64,000 nucleotides of DNA, taken from NCBI RefSeq assembly GCF_000756775.1, contig NZ_CCSF01000001.1, positions 2,604,001-2,668,000 of the forward strand, in the 5' to 3' direction. Shown piece after piece: positions 48,283 to 58,870 of this stretch; the stretch's first letter is position 1; each line of letters opens with the position of its first letter. A program made the position numbers and the translations under genes. Source of the stretch: Pseudomonas saudiphocaensis. Its GTDB lineage: Bacteria; Pseudomonadota; Gammaproteobacteria; Pseudomonadales; Pseudomonadaceae. The notes under the pieces are model-generated. The model ran no database searches, was not told the DNA's origin, and saw only the letters and a program-made list of their open reading frames with translations.

Positions 48283-49235
48283 ACGCCGATTACCGGGTGC
48301 TGCAGGACGCGGCGCAATGGTTTGCCGTGTTGCAGTCGGGTTCTGCCAGCGAGGCGGACCGCCTGGCCTGGCGCAGCTGGTTGCGGGAGCCGGAGCACGC
48401 GGCCGCCTGGCAGCGGGTCGAGCGGATCAGCGGGCAGTTCCAGCCGCTGGCGGATGACCGGATCGCACGCTCGGCCAGCCGCCTGTTGCAGCAGCGCCAA
48501 CCCAGTCGGCGGCATGCGCTGAAGGTGCTCTCGCTGGCTGGCGGCGGCGCGCTGCTGCTGGCCAAGGGCGTGGGCGGCTGGCAGGACTGGTCGGCCGACC
48601 AGCGCACCGCCGTCGGCGAGGTCCGCGACCTGCGCCTGGCGGACGGCTCGCAGCTGTGGCTGAACACCGACAGCGCGGTGGATGTGGCCTTCGACGGTCC
48701 GGTGCGGCAACTCGCCCTGTACCGGGGCGAGCTATTGCTGGATACGCCCGATGAACCGCGCCCCTTGCTGCTGCGCACGGCGCAGGGCCAGTTGCAGGCG
48801 CATCAGCGGGCACGCTTTGCGGTGCGACAACACTCCGAGACGACCCGGATCGATGTCTTCGCCGGGACGCTGCGAATCCAGCCGGCGCACATCGGGGCGC
48901 CGCAAACCCTCGCCACGGGGCAGCGGGCCATCTTTGGCCGCGACTTTATCCAAACGGCACAACCCGCTCAGGCGGCCAGCCAGGCCTGGGCCGACGGCGT
49001 GCTGCTGGCCGACAACCAGCGCCTCGAAGACTTCGTGGCCGAACTGGCCCGTTATCGTCGCGGCTACATCGGCTGCGATCCGCACATCGCCGACTTGCGG
49101 GTGGTGGGCGCCTTTCCGCTGGCGGATACCGAACGGGTGCTGGATGCGCTGGCAAGCACCTTGCCGCTGCGCATCAACCGGCGCCTGCCCTGGTGGATCA
49201 GCCTCGAACCCTCGGGGGAAACAGGCGACGCCTGA
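48279..49235 (+). CDS. FecR-type transmembrane sigma regulator
   Basis: 318 residues. ATGA overlap with the sigma gene. N-terminal DUF4880 cytosolic domain (DAAQWFAVLQSGSASEADRLAWRSWL...HAAAWQRVE), a membrane helix around residue 85-100 (LKVLSLAGGGALLLAKGV), and a periplasmic FecR domain (AVGEVRDLRLADGSQLWLNTDSAVDV). C-terminal short STN-like region contacts the receptor's signalling domain. Transmits ligand occupancy of the receptor to the sigma factor. Confidence 0.92.
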   Translation: MNADYRVLQDAAQWFAVLQSGSASEADRLAWRSWLREPEHAAAWQRVERISGQFQPLADDRIARSASRLLQQRQPSRRHALKVLSLAGGGALLLAKGVGGWQDWSADQRTAVGEVRDLRLADGSQLWLNTDSAVDVAFDGPVRQLALYRGELLLDTPDEPRPLLLRTAQGQLQAHQRARFAVRQHSETTRIDVFAGTLRIQPAHIGAPQTLATGQRAIFGRDFIQTAQPAQAASQAWADGVLLADNQRLEDFVAELARYRRGYIGCDPHIADLRVVGAFPLADTERVLDALASTLPLRINRRLPWWISLEPSGETGDA

Positions 49236-49345
49236 GCTCACCATTAACGCGAATAACAAAGATTCCTATTCGAGTTCCCTTTTTGCGAGCTGGGCGGGCA
49301 TAGGGTCACTGACCGTGAATTTGCCCTCCGCAAAAAGGATCACTC

Positions 49346-51883
49346 ATGCCCTTCCAAGATCGTCCGTATCACCGTTCGCGTCCCCTGGTGCAGGCCATTC
49401 GCGCCGCGCTTTTCTGCCTGCCACTGGCGACCCTCGTCGCTGCACCTGCCGCGTTGGCGCAGTCCGCCGCCAGCGAGCAATCGGTTCGCAGTTATGAAAT
49501 TCCCGCAGGCCCGCTATCCAGCGCCCTCAGCCGCTTCGCCGGTAAGGCGGGCGTCATGCTCTCAGTGGATGGCAGCCTGCTCGAGGGTCGCCAGTCGGGC
49601 GGCCTCAGCGGGCAGTACGGTGTGGACGAAGGTTTCGATGCGCTGCTGCAGAGCAGCGGCCTGCAGGCGGTACGCAACGCGCAGGGCACCTATTCGCTGG
49701 CGCCGCGTGCCGAACAGGCCAGCAAGGTCGAGCTCAAGCCGATGGTGGTCGAAGGCTTCGCCCTGGGTAACGCGCTGGGCGAGATGGAAGGCTACAACGC
49801 CACCCACAGCAGCGTGGCGACCAAGACCAGCATGCCGTTGGTGCGAACATCGCAGAGTGTGTCTGTGGTGACGCGGCAGCAGATTGACGATCAAGGTTCG
49901 CAAACCGTCTCCGAGGCGATTCGTTATGCTCCCGGCGTGGTAACCAATCCCTACGGCGCGACAAGACGTTACGACTACGTCGCCATGCGAGGCTTCAACG
50001 ACGGCTCGGTGGATAACATCATTGTCGACGGGCTCAAGTCGATGAGCGACGCAGGTACCTTCAGCAGCCTGCAGGTCGATCCGTATTTCATCGAGCGTAT
50101 CGACGTTCTGAAAGGGCCATCCTCGGTTCTTTATGGTCGTAGCAACCCTGGTGGTTTGGTTGCCTTGACCACCAAACGTCCTCAGTTCGAAGCACGGCGC
50201 TCGGTTGAGCTTGCTGCGGGCAGCAACGACTACAAGAGCATAGGCTTCGATTTCACCGGGCCGTTGACCCACAATATTGCTTACCGTCTCGTCGGACTCG
50301 CGAGGGATGGCGATACGCAGTTCGACCACGTCGAAGAAACGCGTTACACCCTGATGCCGAGTCTGGCGATCAACTTCAGTGAAAATACCTCGCTGAACCT
50401 GTACGCCTATCTGCAGAGCGATCCGCAAAGCGGCTATCACGGCGGCTTACCGGCGTCCGGCACACTGTATCCGCATACCAACGGCCAGCGAATATCGGAA
50501 AACTTCTTCGAAGGTGAGCCGGGCCTGGATACCGCCAAGCGCGAGCAGCAGATGTTCGGCTATGAATTTCAGCATCGGCTGAACGATATCTGGAGCGTGC
50601 GGCAGAATTTTCGCTATCTAGACTCCGAGCATACGCAGGAACAGGTGTACGCCTGGGGGTACGACAATTTCGCTCCGAGCCCCGGCTATGTGCCGCGGCC
50701 CAATGAACTCTATCGCCAGTACACAGGAGCCGAAGAGGCTCTGCACTCCTGGATCATCGATAACATGGTGCAAGCCGAGTTCATGACTGGCTCAGCCATG
50801 CACACGCTGGTGATGGGTATCGATTACCAGCGAATCAAGAACGTGGTGGATTGGACATACGGGTACCCAAGCAATATCGACCCTTTCAACCCGGTCTACG
50901 GCAACGACGAGATCACCTATGTCTCCCCGTTTGATCGTTACAGCTACCTGCGGCGAAAGGAGCAGACCGGCGCGTACATCCAGGACCTGATCGAAGTCGG
51001 CCGCTGGAACCTGTCGCTTGGCCTGCGCAAGGACTGGTTCGAGGTGTCGGAAACCAACCGGCTGGACGAACACGACCCCGTGACCGTTGCCGTCACTCGA
51101 CCGGCAGGGACTGAAAACAAGCTGAATGACAGCAAGCTGACCGGGCGTGCCGGCGTGCTCTACCAGTTCGATAACGGTATTGCACCCTTCGTCAGCTATT
51201 CGGAGTCGTTCAACCCGTCGACCTACAGCGATGCAGCCGGCAGCTTGATCGAACCCTCGGAAGGCACCCAGTGGGAGTTGGGCGTGAAATACCAGCCGAC
51301 CGGCACGGACGATCTTTACACCGCCTCGCTGTTCCACATCACTCAGGAAAACGTCGCAACCAAGCAGGCCAGCGAGGACTTCTACCGCAATGCCGGCGAA
51401 GTCGAATCCCACGGCCTGGAACTGGAGGCGCGGTTTCAACTGACCGACAGCCTGCGCTTGCTGGGCAGCTATACATTCACTGAAGTCGAATACACCAAAC
51501 CTTATTTCAACCGGGCGGCGGATGGGCTGACCCGCAACGTCGAAGGCAACATGCCGGCACAGACGCCAGAGCATATGGCCAGCCTCTGGGCTGATTATCG
51601 GTTCAACCACGGCATGCTCACCGGGCTGAGTGCAGGGCTGGGCGTTCGCTATATGGGCGAGAGCTGGGCCGATGCGGAAAACACCGCGCATGTACCGTCG
51701 TATACGCTGTACGACGCCTCGCTCAGTTACGACCTGACGCAGGTTGGCCTGGAGGGCACCCGTGTGCGGCTGAATGTCAATAACTTGACTGACGAGAACT
51801 ACGTCGCCTCCTGTGGGAGCCTGAACTTCTGCTACTACGGCGCCGAGCGAAACGTCACCGCGACGATCAGCTACGACTTCTGA
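49346..51883 (+). CDS. TonB-dependent ferric-siderophore receptor with N-terminal signalling domain
   Basis: 845 residues. Signal peptide (about 1-39, ending APAALAQ). STN signalling domain (about 50-118, YEIPAGPLSSALSRFAGKAGVMLSVDGSLLEGRQ...) identifies a receptor that activates an ECF sigma via FecR. Plug domain from about 145 (TRQQIDDQGSQTVSEAIRYAPGV), then a 22-strand barrel ending VTATISYDF with the terminal Phe typical of outer-membrane proteins. Similarity in outline to FoxA/FiuA/FhuA-type siderophore receptors rather than citrate; substrate not determined. Leader AAAAAGGATCACTC. Confidence 0.92.
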   Translation: MPFQDRPYHRSRPLVQAIRAALFCLPLATLVAAPAALAQSAASEQSVRSYEIPAGPLSSALSRFAGKAGVMLSVDGSLLEGRQSGGLSGQYGVDEGFDALLQSSGLQAVRNAQGTYSLAPRAEQASKVELKPMVVEGFALGNALGEMEGYNATHSSVATKTSMPLVRTSQSVSVVTRQQIDDQGSQTVSEAIRYAPGVVTNPYGATRRYDYVAMRGFNDGSVDNIIVDGLKSMSDAGTFSSLQVDPYFIERIDVLKGPSSVLYGRSNPGGLVALTTKRPQFEARRSVELAAGSNDYKSIGFDFTGPLTHNIAYRLVGLARDGDTQFDHVEETRYTLMPSLAINFSENTSLNLYAYLQSDPQSGYHGGLPASGTLYPHTNGQRISENFFEGEPGLDTAKREQQMFGYEFQHRLNDIWSVRQNFRYLDSEHTQEQVYAWGYDNFAPSPGYVPRPNELYRQYTGAEEALHSWIIDNMVQAEFMTGSAMHTLVMGIDYQRIKNVVDWTYGYPSNIDPFNPVYGNDEITYVSPFDRYSYLRRKEQTGAYIQDLIEVGRWNLSLGLRKDWFEVSETNRLDEHDPVTVAVTRPAGTENKLNDSKLTGRAGVLYQFDNGIAPFVSYSESFNPSTYSDAAGSLIEPSEGTQWELGVKYQPTGTDDLYTASLFHITQENVATKQASEDFYRNAGEVESHGLELEARFQLTDSLRLLGSYTFTEVEYTKPYFNRAADGLTRNVEGNMPAQTPEHMASLWADYRFNHGMLTGLSAGLGVRYMGESWADAENTAHVPSYTLYDASLSYDLTQVGLEGTRVRLNVNNLTDENYVASCGSLNFCYYGAERNVTATISYDF

Positions 51884-51894
51884 TCGGCAAACCA

Positions 51895-51920
51895 GCCGCC
51901 GGCCTTCACGGGCCGGCGGC
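51895..51920 (+). terminator. Hairpin terminator/attenuator after the TonB receptor
   Basis: GCCGCCGGCC (51895-51904) pairs with GGCCGGCGGC (51911-51920) and TTCG... follows. It sits in the 68-base gap before the PepSY gene and could reduce read-through. Confidence 0.7.
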
Positions 51921-51951
51921 TTCGTACTTTCTGCAATACGGATAACCGACG

Positions 51952-53133
51952 ATGCGCTCTATCCTCGTGCTCCTGCACCGCTACATCGGCCTGGCCACGG
52001 CGTTGTTCCTGTTCCTGGCGGGCATCACCGGCAGCATCCTGGCCTTCCATCACGAGCTGGACGAGTGGCTGAATCCAGAGTTCTACCACACCACCAGCGA
52101 GGGGCCGGTGCTGGCGCCGGGCGATCTGGTCGAGCGGATCGAGGCGGCCAATCCGCGCATGCAGGTCTGGTACATGGAGTTCCCCGACGAGCCGGGCCAT
52201 GCCGCGTTGATGGCGCTGGTGCCACGCAAGGACCCCGCGACCGGCAAGCCTTTCGATATCAGGCCCGTGGTGCATTACCTCGACGCGGTGACCGGCGAGC
52301 CAGTCGGCACGCGCTACTGGGGCGAATGCTGTTTCTCGCGCAAGAACTTCGTGCCCTTCATGCTCGAGTTCCACTACAACCTGTCGCTGCCGGGCAACTG
52401 GGGGCTGTGGCTGATGGGCATCGTGGCGATCGCCTGGGTGATCGACTGCTTCGTCTCGCTGCTGCTGACGTTCCCGCGGGGGCGGCCGTTCTTCGGCAAG
52501 TGGTGGACGTCGTGGAAGATCAAGCGCCAGCGCATGAATCATGACGTGCACCGCGCGGGCGGCCTGTGGCTTTGGCTGCTGCTGCTACCGGTGGCCGTGA
52601 GCAGCGTGGCCATGAACCTGCCTGAACAGGTGTTCAAGCCGGTGGTGTCGCTGGTATCCAAGGTTGAGCCGAGCGTCTACGAAGCCCGTGGCCGGCTGCC
52701 GGCCGAGCAGTTGGGCACCACCGCCTACGATTTCCACCAGGCCTACGACTACGCCATGCAGCATGCGGCCGATCTCGGTCTGAGCGAGCCCATCGGCGAG
52801 CTGTACTACAGCTTCGAATACAACTTCTATGGCGCCGGCTTCGGCGACCACGACAGCAACCAGGGCAATGCCTGGCTGTTCTTCCATGGCACCGATGGAA
52901 CCCGGTTGCTGGGCCAGGAAATACCGGGGCAAGGCACGCTGGGCCAGCAATTCCACATGCTGCAGCCGGCGATCCATGGCGGACGCATCCTCGGCATGCC
53001 GGGGCGCATCCTGATCGCGGTGCTGGGCGTGGCGATTGCGGTGCTGTCGGTGACCGGCGTGGTGATCTGGTGGCGCAAGCTGCGCGCCAGGAGAGCGGCG
53101 GCACTGAGGCGGGAGATGGAGCTGGCGGTTTGA
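51952..53133 (+). CDS. PepSY-associated transmembrane protein (ferric-siderophore reductase type)
   Basis: 393 residues with about four membrane helices: LHRYIGLATALFLFLAGITGSILAF at the N-terminus; WGLWLMGIVAIAWVIDCFVSLLLTF; a helix near 205-220 (WLWLLLLPVAVSSVAMNL); and one near the C-terminus (ILIAVLGVAIAVLSVTGVVIWW). PepSY-associated TM proteins of this size often accompany siderophore receptors and include periplasmic or inner-membrane iron reductases. HHELDEW, HRAGGLW and conserved His in helices may bind haem. Role in reducing the imported ferric siderophore is inference from position after the receptor. Confidence 0.82.
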   Translation: MRSILVLLHRYIGLATALFLFLAGITGSILAFHHELDEWLNPEFYHTTSEGPVLAPGDLVERIEAANPRMQVWYMEFPDEPGHAALMALVPRKDPATGKPFDIRPVVHYLDAVTGEPVGTRYWGECCFSRKNFVPFMLEFHYNLSLPGNWGLWLMGIVAIAWVIDCFVSLLLTFPRGRPFFGKWWTSWKIKRQRMNHDVHRAGGLWLWLLLLPVAVSSVAMNLPEQVFKPVVSLVSKVEPSVYEARGRLPAEQLGTTAYDFHQAYDYAMQHAADLGLSEPIGELYYSFEYNFYGAGFGDHDSNQGNAWLFFHGTDGTRLLGQEIPGQGTLGQQFHMLQPAIHGGRILGMPGRILIAVLGVAIAVLSVTGVVIWWRKLRARRAAALRREMELAV

Positions 53134-53154
53134 TTAAGTTGCGCGTGTCGGGTC

Positions 53155-53274
53155 ACGCCTTCGGAAACACGGATTACGCCTTCGGCTGATCCAGACTACG
53201 GTGTGGGTAGCGAACTTCCACGAAGTGCTTCCTGAGCATCGATAGGGCTTCGTTCGCGAGCAAGCTCCTACAAT
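53155..53274. repeat. Intergenic repeat and REP-like palindrome
   Basis: CGGATTACGCCTTCGGCTGATCCAGACTACGG (about 53171) is a variant of the repeat found at 11690-11730, and TTCGCGAGCAAGCTCCTACA (about 53254) is a single REP. The 192-base convergent spacer between the PepSY and DUF1850 genes holds nothing else. Confidence 0.6.
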
Positions 53275-53325
53275 GGCCACGTGCATATCGCTCCTACGGA
53301 AATACAACCGTTACGCACGAGTTGC

Positions 53326-53711
53326 CTATTCCACCTGGGCGCAGCTCCACAGCTCCAGTGCGGGCTGCTCCGCTGTTGGCGGGCCGAGCCATTCGCTCAA
53401 TACATGACACTGCTCATCGAAGCACAGCTGGTAGTCGCCGGCTTCCGGGGTTCGTCCGACCCGCAGCGGTTGCAGCGGCGGCAGCGTGCGGTGATAGCGC
53501 CAGCTGCCATCCTTCAACTCGGCACCTTCGGGAATCTCCATACCGGCGCCGGAGCCACGGACGCGCGCCTCACCCAGCAGCAGCCCCTGCGGGGTAACGC
53601 GGTAATCCTCTTCCCAGCGGATCTTCTCGATGGTGTGGTCCCACGCCAGGGTGAAGGCCGGCGTGGGCACCTGCGCCCACACCAGGCCTGCCAGCCCCAG
53701 GCAGAGGCCGA

Positions 53712-53715
<4 letters not shown>
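53326..53715 (-). CDS. DUF1850 protein of the TAXI-TRAP locus
   Basis: 129 residues. N-terminal hydrophobic segment (MIGLCLGLAGLVWA, a signal or anchor), then the DUF1850 domain (FTLAWDHTIEKIRWEEDYRV...). DUF1850 genes are usually found next to TAXI-type TRAP permeases; here the stop of the permease overlaps its start by 4 bases. Function unknown; possibly envelope-located accessory of the transporter. Confidence 0.82.
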
Positions 53716-55736
<2,021 letters not shown>

Positions 55737-55820
55737 GGAATCACTCTCTCACTGCAAGATGGGGCCTGCAGAAGCAGGCTTGCCGACGAGGCAACGCAGG
55801 CAAGCCTGCTTCTACAAGGA

Positions 55821-55858
55821 GCGGGCTGGAGCAGGCATCCTGGCCTGCTCCAGCCCGC
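55821..55858 (-). terminator. Strong hairpin between TAXI binding protein and TRAP permease
   Basis: GCGGGCTGGAGCAGGC (55821-55836) pairs perfectly over 16 bp with GCCTGCTCCAGCCCGC (55843-55858), loop of six bases. A second hairpin lies next to it (CAGAAGCAGGCTTGCC near 55770 and GGCAAGCCTGCTTCT near 55799). On the minus-strand transcript this follows the binding-protein stop by 16 bases. It may act as partial terminator or mRNA-stabilising element to give more binding protein than permease. No T tract. Confidence 0.75.
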
Positions 55859-55874
55859 CAAACCAGCGCCTGGT

Positions 55875-56828
55875 TTACTGCAGAACGCCGGCTTCCTTGT
55901 AGAAGCGCTCAGCGCCCGGATGCAGCGGAATCGGCAGGTTCTTGGTGGCGTTTTCCAACTTGATGTCCTTGGCGGCGGAGTGGGCGTTACCCAGCGCGGA
56001 TAGGTTGTCGAACATCAGTTTGGTCATCTGGTAGGCCACCTCATCAGAGACCTTCTCGTGGGTCACCAGGATGTTGGTGATGGCCACGGTGGGCACGTCG
56101 GCGTCCTGACCATCGTAAGTGCCAGCCGGAATCACACCCGCCTGGTAGGCGTCGCTCTCGATCTTCTCGACCACGGCGGCCGGAATCTCCACGAAGGTCA
56201 CCGGCATGGTGCTGGCCAGGTCGCGGATGGCGGCCATGCCCAAGCCAGAGGACTGCAGGGTGGCGTCCAGCTGGCGGTTCTTGATCAGCTCGACCGACTC
56301 GGCGTAAGGCAGGAACTCGACGCGTCCCATGTCCTTGTAATCCAGGCCGGCGGCCTTGAAGATCGCGCGGGCGTTCAGCTCGGTGCCGGATTTAGGTGCG
56401 CCGACGGAGATGCGCTTGCCCTTGAGGTCCTCCAGGGTCTTGATGCCCGACTCGGCACTGGCCACGACCTGGATGTAGTTGTTGTAAGTGCCGGCGATGG
56501 CGCGCAGCCGCTTGAGCGGCGCCTTGAAGCCGGCGTCCTCGACACCGTTCCAGGCGTCGGCAACCGAGTCACCCAGGGAGAAAGCCAGTTCGCCGCGGCC
56601 GGCCTGCAGCAGGTTGAGGTTTTCCACCGAAGCCTTGGTGGCCTGTACGGAAGTCCGGGCGCCGTCAATCTTGTTGTACTGCTGCGACAGGGCCACGCCG
56701 ATCGGGTAGTACACGCCGCTGGTACCGCCGGTAAGGATGTTGATGAAAGTCGGCGCGGCGAGAGCCGCCGTACTGGCGGTGAACGCTACTGCTGCAGCAA
56801 GCAGGCCCAAGCTTTTGGTCAGTCTCAT
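55875..56828 (-). CDS. TAXI-family TRAP transporter solute-binding protein
   Basis: 317 residues from the ATG at 56828 (MRLTKSLGLLAAAVAFTAS). Signal peptide ends TAALAAP. TAXI-type features: FINILTGGTSGVYYPIGVALSQ, TSVQATKASVENLNLLQAGRGELAFSLGDSVADAWNG, DLKGKRISVGAPKSGTELNARAIF. Periplasmic binding protein of the downstream permease. The first 13 residues of the longer frame are ignored because they lie before the leader GAGATCCAACATG. Confidence 0.93.
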   Translation of the reverse strand: MRLTKSLGLLAAAVAFTASTAALAAPTFINILTGGTSGVYYPIGVALSQQYNKIDGARTSVQATKASVENLNLLQAGRGELAFSLGDSVADAWNGVEDAGFKAPLKRLRAIAGTYNNYIQVVASAESGIKTLEDLKGKRISVGAPKSGTELNARAIFKAAGLDYKDMGRVEFLPYAESVELIKNRQLDATLQSSGLGMAAIRDLASTMPVTFVEIPAAVVEKIESDAYQAGVIPAGTYDGQDADVPTVAITNILVTHEKVSDEVAYQMTKLMFDNLSALGNAHSAAKDIKLENATKNLPIPLHPGAERFYKEAGVLQ

Positions 56829-57215
56829 GTTGGATCTCCGTTTCGTTTTTATTGGATGAAGCAGCACTCAAGATAGACGATTACCCTGGCTCGCAAAGAG
56901 CGGTCGGGGCGACAGGAAGGAGAGCGACGACGCGGGCAGGCCCCGTGGGGGCAGTTGAATCGCTGCAGTCTTCTTGTCGTTGTATCGCATCGAGTGCTCA
57001 GACCATAGCAGAAGCCGTGCCAGGTCCCCACGCCGCCTTGCAGAGCGACTCAGGAGATAAACAGCAAGGTCAATCGGCAAGATTCCGCTTATCCGCCAGA
57101 ACGCATCGGCAATAATGCGCCCATGCGTTTCGCGATACTGAGGGCGGTACGGGCGGCGCTTGTACAACCCGCCGATGGCGTTACAGTAGAGTGCTTATTA
57201 CCTGCGAATCCGACC
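56829..57215. other. Spacer between TAXI operon and small-protein cluster
   Basis: Divergent spacer of 387 bases. I see no gene; the ORFs on both strands lack start context and composition support. It must carry the promoters of the TAXI operon and of the 57216 gene, but none is convincing. Confidence 0.5.
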
Positions 57216-57458
57216 ATGCGTGTACTGCTTCTCGCGCTCGGGCTGACGCTGCCATTGTTGGCGGCCGCCGCCCCAGCGCCCTATTACCAATGGCAAAGCA
57301 AGATCGACGGCACGATCATTTGCCGCCAGAGCTCCCCAGGGCATGGCTGGGAACGCCTCAGCGGCCAGCCTTTTCGCGACCTCAACTGCACCATGCCGGC
57401 CTCGCGTACGGAGCGCCCCAGCGCCATACCGGGCTTCCGTCCGCAGCCGGGGCGCTGA
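57216..57458 (+). CDS. Small secreted protein, unknown function
   Basis: 80 residues from the ATG at 57216 (MRVLLLALGLTLPLLAAAAPAP); a longer frame to 57123 adds sequence without leader. Signal peptide ends near residue 18. The mature part is short with two Cys (IICRQSS, DLNCTMPAS) that could form a disulfide. Leader is weak. Typical of short uncharacterised Pseudomonas envelope proteins. Confidence 0.65.
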   Translation: MRVLLLALGLTLPLLAAAAPAPYYQWQSKIDGTIICRQSSPGHGWERLSGQPFRDLNCTMPASRTERPSAIPGFRPQPGR

Positions 57459-57549
57459 TGCCGCTGTGACAAATCCAAACGACCGCGGTCTGATCATGGG
57501 TAACGTACTGGCCCGCCCGCACTGCGGCAGCTGCTTTTGGGGAAATACG

Positions 57550-57804
57550 ATGTCGTTGCGTCATTTCGGACTATTGGCAGCGCTGCTGATCCTTACCGGC
57601 TGCAATCCGATCACCCAGGAAAACTTTGCCAAGCTCGAGGCTGGCATGTCACGCCAGCAGGTCGAGGAGCTCCTCGGCAAGCCGGGTGAATGCGCCGGGG
57701 CGCTGGGCATGTCCAGCTGTACCTGGGGCTCCAAGCATCGCTTTATCAGCATCCAGTACGCCGGTGACAAGGTACTGATGTTCTCCGGCCAGGGCCTGAA
57801 ATAG
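57550..57804 (+). CDS. Small outer-membrane lipoprotein (BamE/SmpA-like region)
   Basis: 84 residues. Lipobox LTGC (Cys18). The mature part has the SmpA/OmlA-like motif FAKLEAGMSRQQVEELLGKPGEC with a further CTWG; this fold is small and often membrane-associated. The ATG at 57550 is chosen over a long frame starting at 57343. Function unknown. The next gene starts 27 bases later. Confidence 0.78.
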   Translation: MSLRHFGLLAALLILTGCNPITQENFAKLEAGMSRQQVEELLGKPGECAGALGMSSCTWGSKHRFISIQYAGDKVLMFSGQGLK

Positions 57805-57831
57805 TTCGAACCTTTCGATGAGGGAAGAAAC

Positions 57832-58383
57832 ATGCGTTTCGCCAGTGTTCTTTTGAGCGCCGTCCTGCTGGCCGGTTGTACCGGATCCAAAAACGTCGAC
57901 GACGCACCGTCCACCGTCGGTCATGTCGACCTGCAACGCTATCAGGGGGTCTGGTACGAACAGGCAAGACTGCCGATGTTTTTTCAGCGCGACTGCGTGC
58001 GCTCCGAAGCCCGCTACAGCTTGCTGGACAACGGAAGTATCGGGGTGCTCAACCGTTGCGAAACCAAGAATGGCGAGTGGAAGGAAGCCAGAGGTGAAGC
58101 CGAGCCGCAACAGCCGGGCAGCACCGACCGGCTCTGGGTACGCTTCGACAACTGGTTCAGCAGGCTCTTTCCCGAGATGACCAAAGGCCATTACTGGGTG
58201 CTATATCTTGACCAGGAATACAGTGTCGCCCTGGTCGGCAGCCCGGATCGGGAGTTTCTCTGGCTGTTGTCGCGCGACATTCAGCTTGATGCCAGCACCC
58301 GCCAGCGCCTGCTGGACGAGGCGGAAAAGCGCGGCTACGACACCAGCGAGCTGATCTGGCGCGGCGAAGGCGCTGAAATCTAG
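57832..58383 (+). CDS. blc: Lipocalin-family outer-membrane lipoprotein (Blc-like)
   Basis: 183 residues. Lipobox LAGC (Cys16). Lipocalin motif GxW is YQGVWYEQARLPMFFQRDC, followed by the beta-barrel pattern; a YWVLYLDQEYSVALVGSPDREFLWLLSR segment is typical of bacterial lipocalins. Leader AGGGAAGAAAC. Blc binds lipids or fatty acids in the envelope under stress. Close to the previous lipoprotein gene, probably co-transcribed. Confidence 0.9.
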   Translation: MRFASVLLSAVLLAGCTGSKNVDDAPSTVGHVDLQRYQGVWYEQARLPMFFQRDCVRSEARYSLLDNGSIGVLNRCETKNGEWKEARGEAEPQQPGSTDRLWVRFDNWFSRLFPEMTKGHYWVLYLDQEYSVALVGSPDREFLWLLSRDIQLDASTRQRLLDEAEKRGYDTSELIWRGEGAEI

Positions 58384-58838
58384 TCAACGGTCCGGGCTGC
58401 GTCACGCGCCAGCGCCGGCCCTTGCAGCTCGACGATTACTTCGCTGGGTTCCTCACCGTGCTCAAAGGCGCAGTCCTGCAGCGCCGGCTTGCTGCGCTTC
58501 AAACGTGGATTGTTCGAGAAGCCGAACGGCTCGCGCGGGATGCCCCTGGGGCTGACATCCAGCTCGCCATTGCCATTGAGGTCGACGAATAGCTCGATGG
58601 CATAGCGCCCTGGTGGAACATCGTCGAAGACGAGCAACCCCGGCTTGCCGCTGGCCTGGCGCACAGGCGCGTCCCAATCCCCGGCCTCCACCGCATGCAG
58701 CTGCGCATGCAGCATCCCCTCCGACAGGCCTGCAACCTGCAAGCGGATCTCCGCCGCCTGAGCGGCCCCCATGCCGAGTGTCACAAGCCCGGCAGCCAAC
58801 CAGGCACGCGTTACATTCAGGTTTATTTGCTGTGGCAT
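58380..58838 (-). CDS. DUF2141 family secreted protein
   Basis: 152 residues from the ATG at 58838; another ATG at 58850 gives four more residues. Signal peptide ends at GAAQAA. The DUF2141 motif VDLNGNGELDVSPRGIPREPFGFSNNP (calcium-binding-like D-N-G-N-G-E-L-D loop) is clear. Convergent with and overlapping the lipocalin stop by 4 bases. Function unknown. Confidence 0.86.
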   Translation of the reverse strand: MPQQINLNVTRAWLAAGLVTLGMGAAQAAEIRLQVAGLSEGMLHAQLHAVEAGDWDAPVRQASGKPGLLVFDDVPPGRYAIELFVDLNGNGELDVSPRGIPREPFGFSNNPRLKRSKPALQDCAFEHGEEPSEVIVELQGPALARDAARTVD

Positions 58839-58870
58839 AATCGCGACCATTTTCAGTGACTGAAGTTTCC

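Noticed and set aside
56868-57167. Minus-strand frame of 99 codons in the TAXI spacer
   Set aside because: No leader, no similarity to known folds, and it crosses the region expected to hold promoters.
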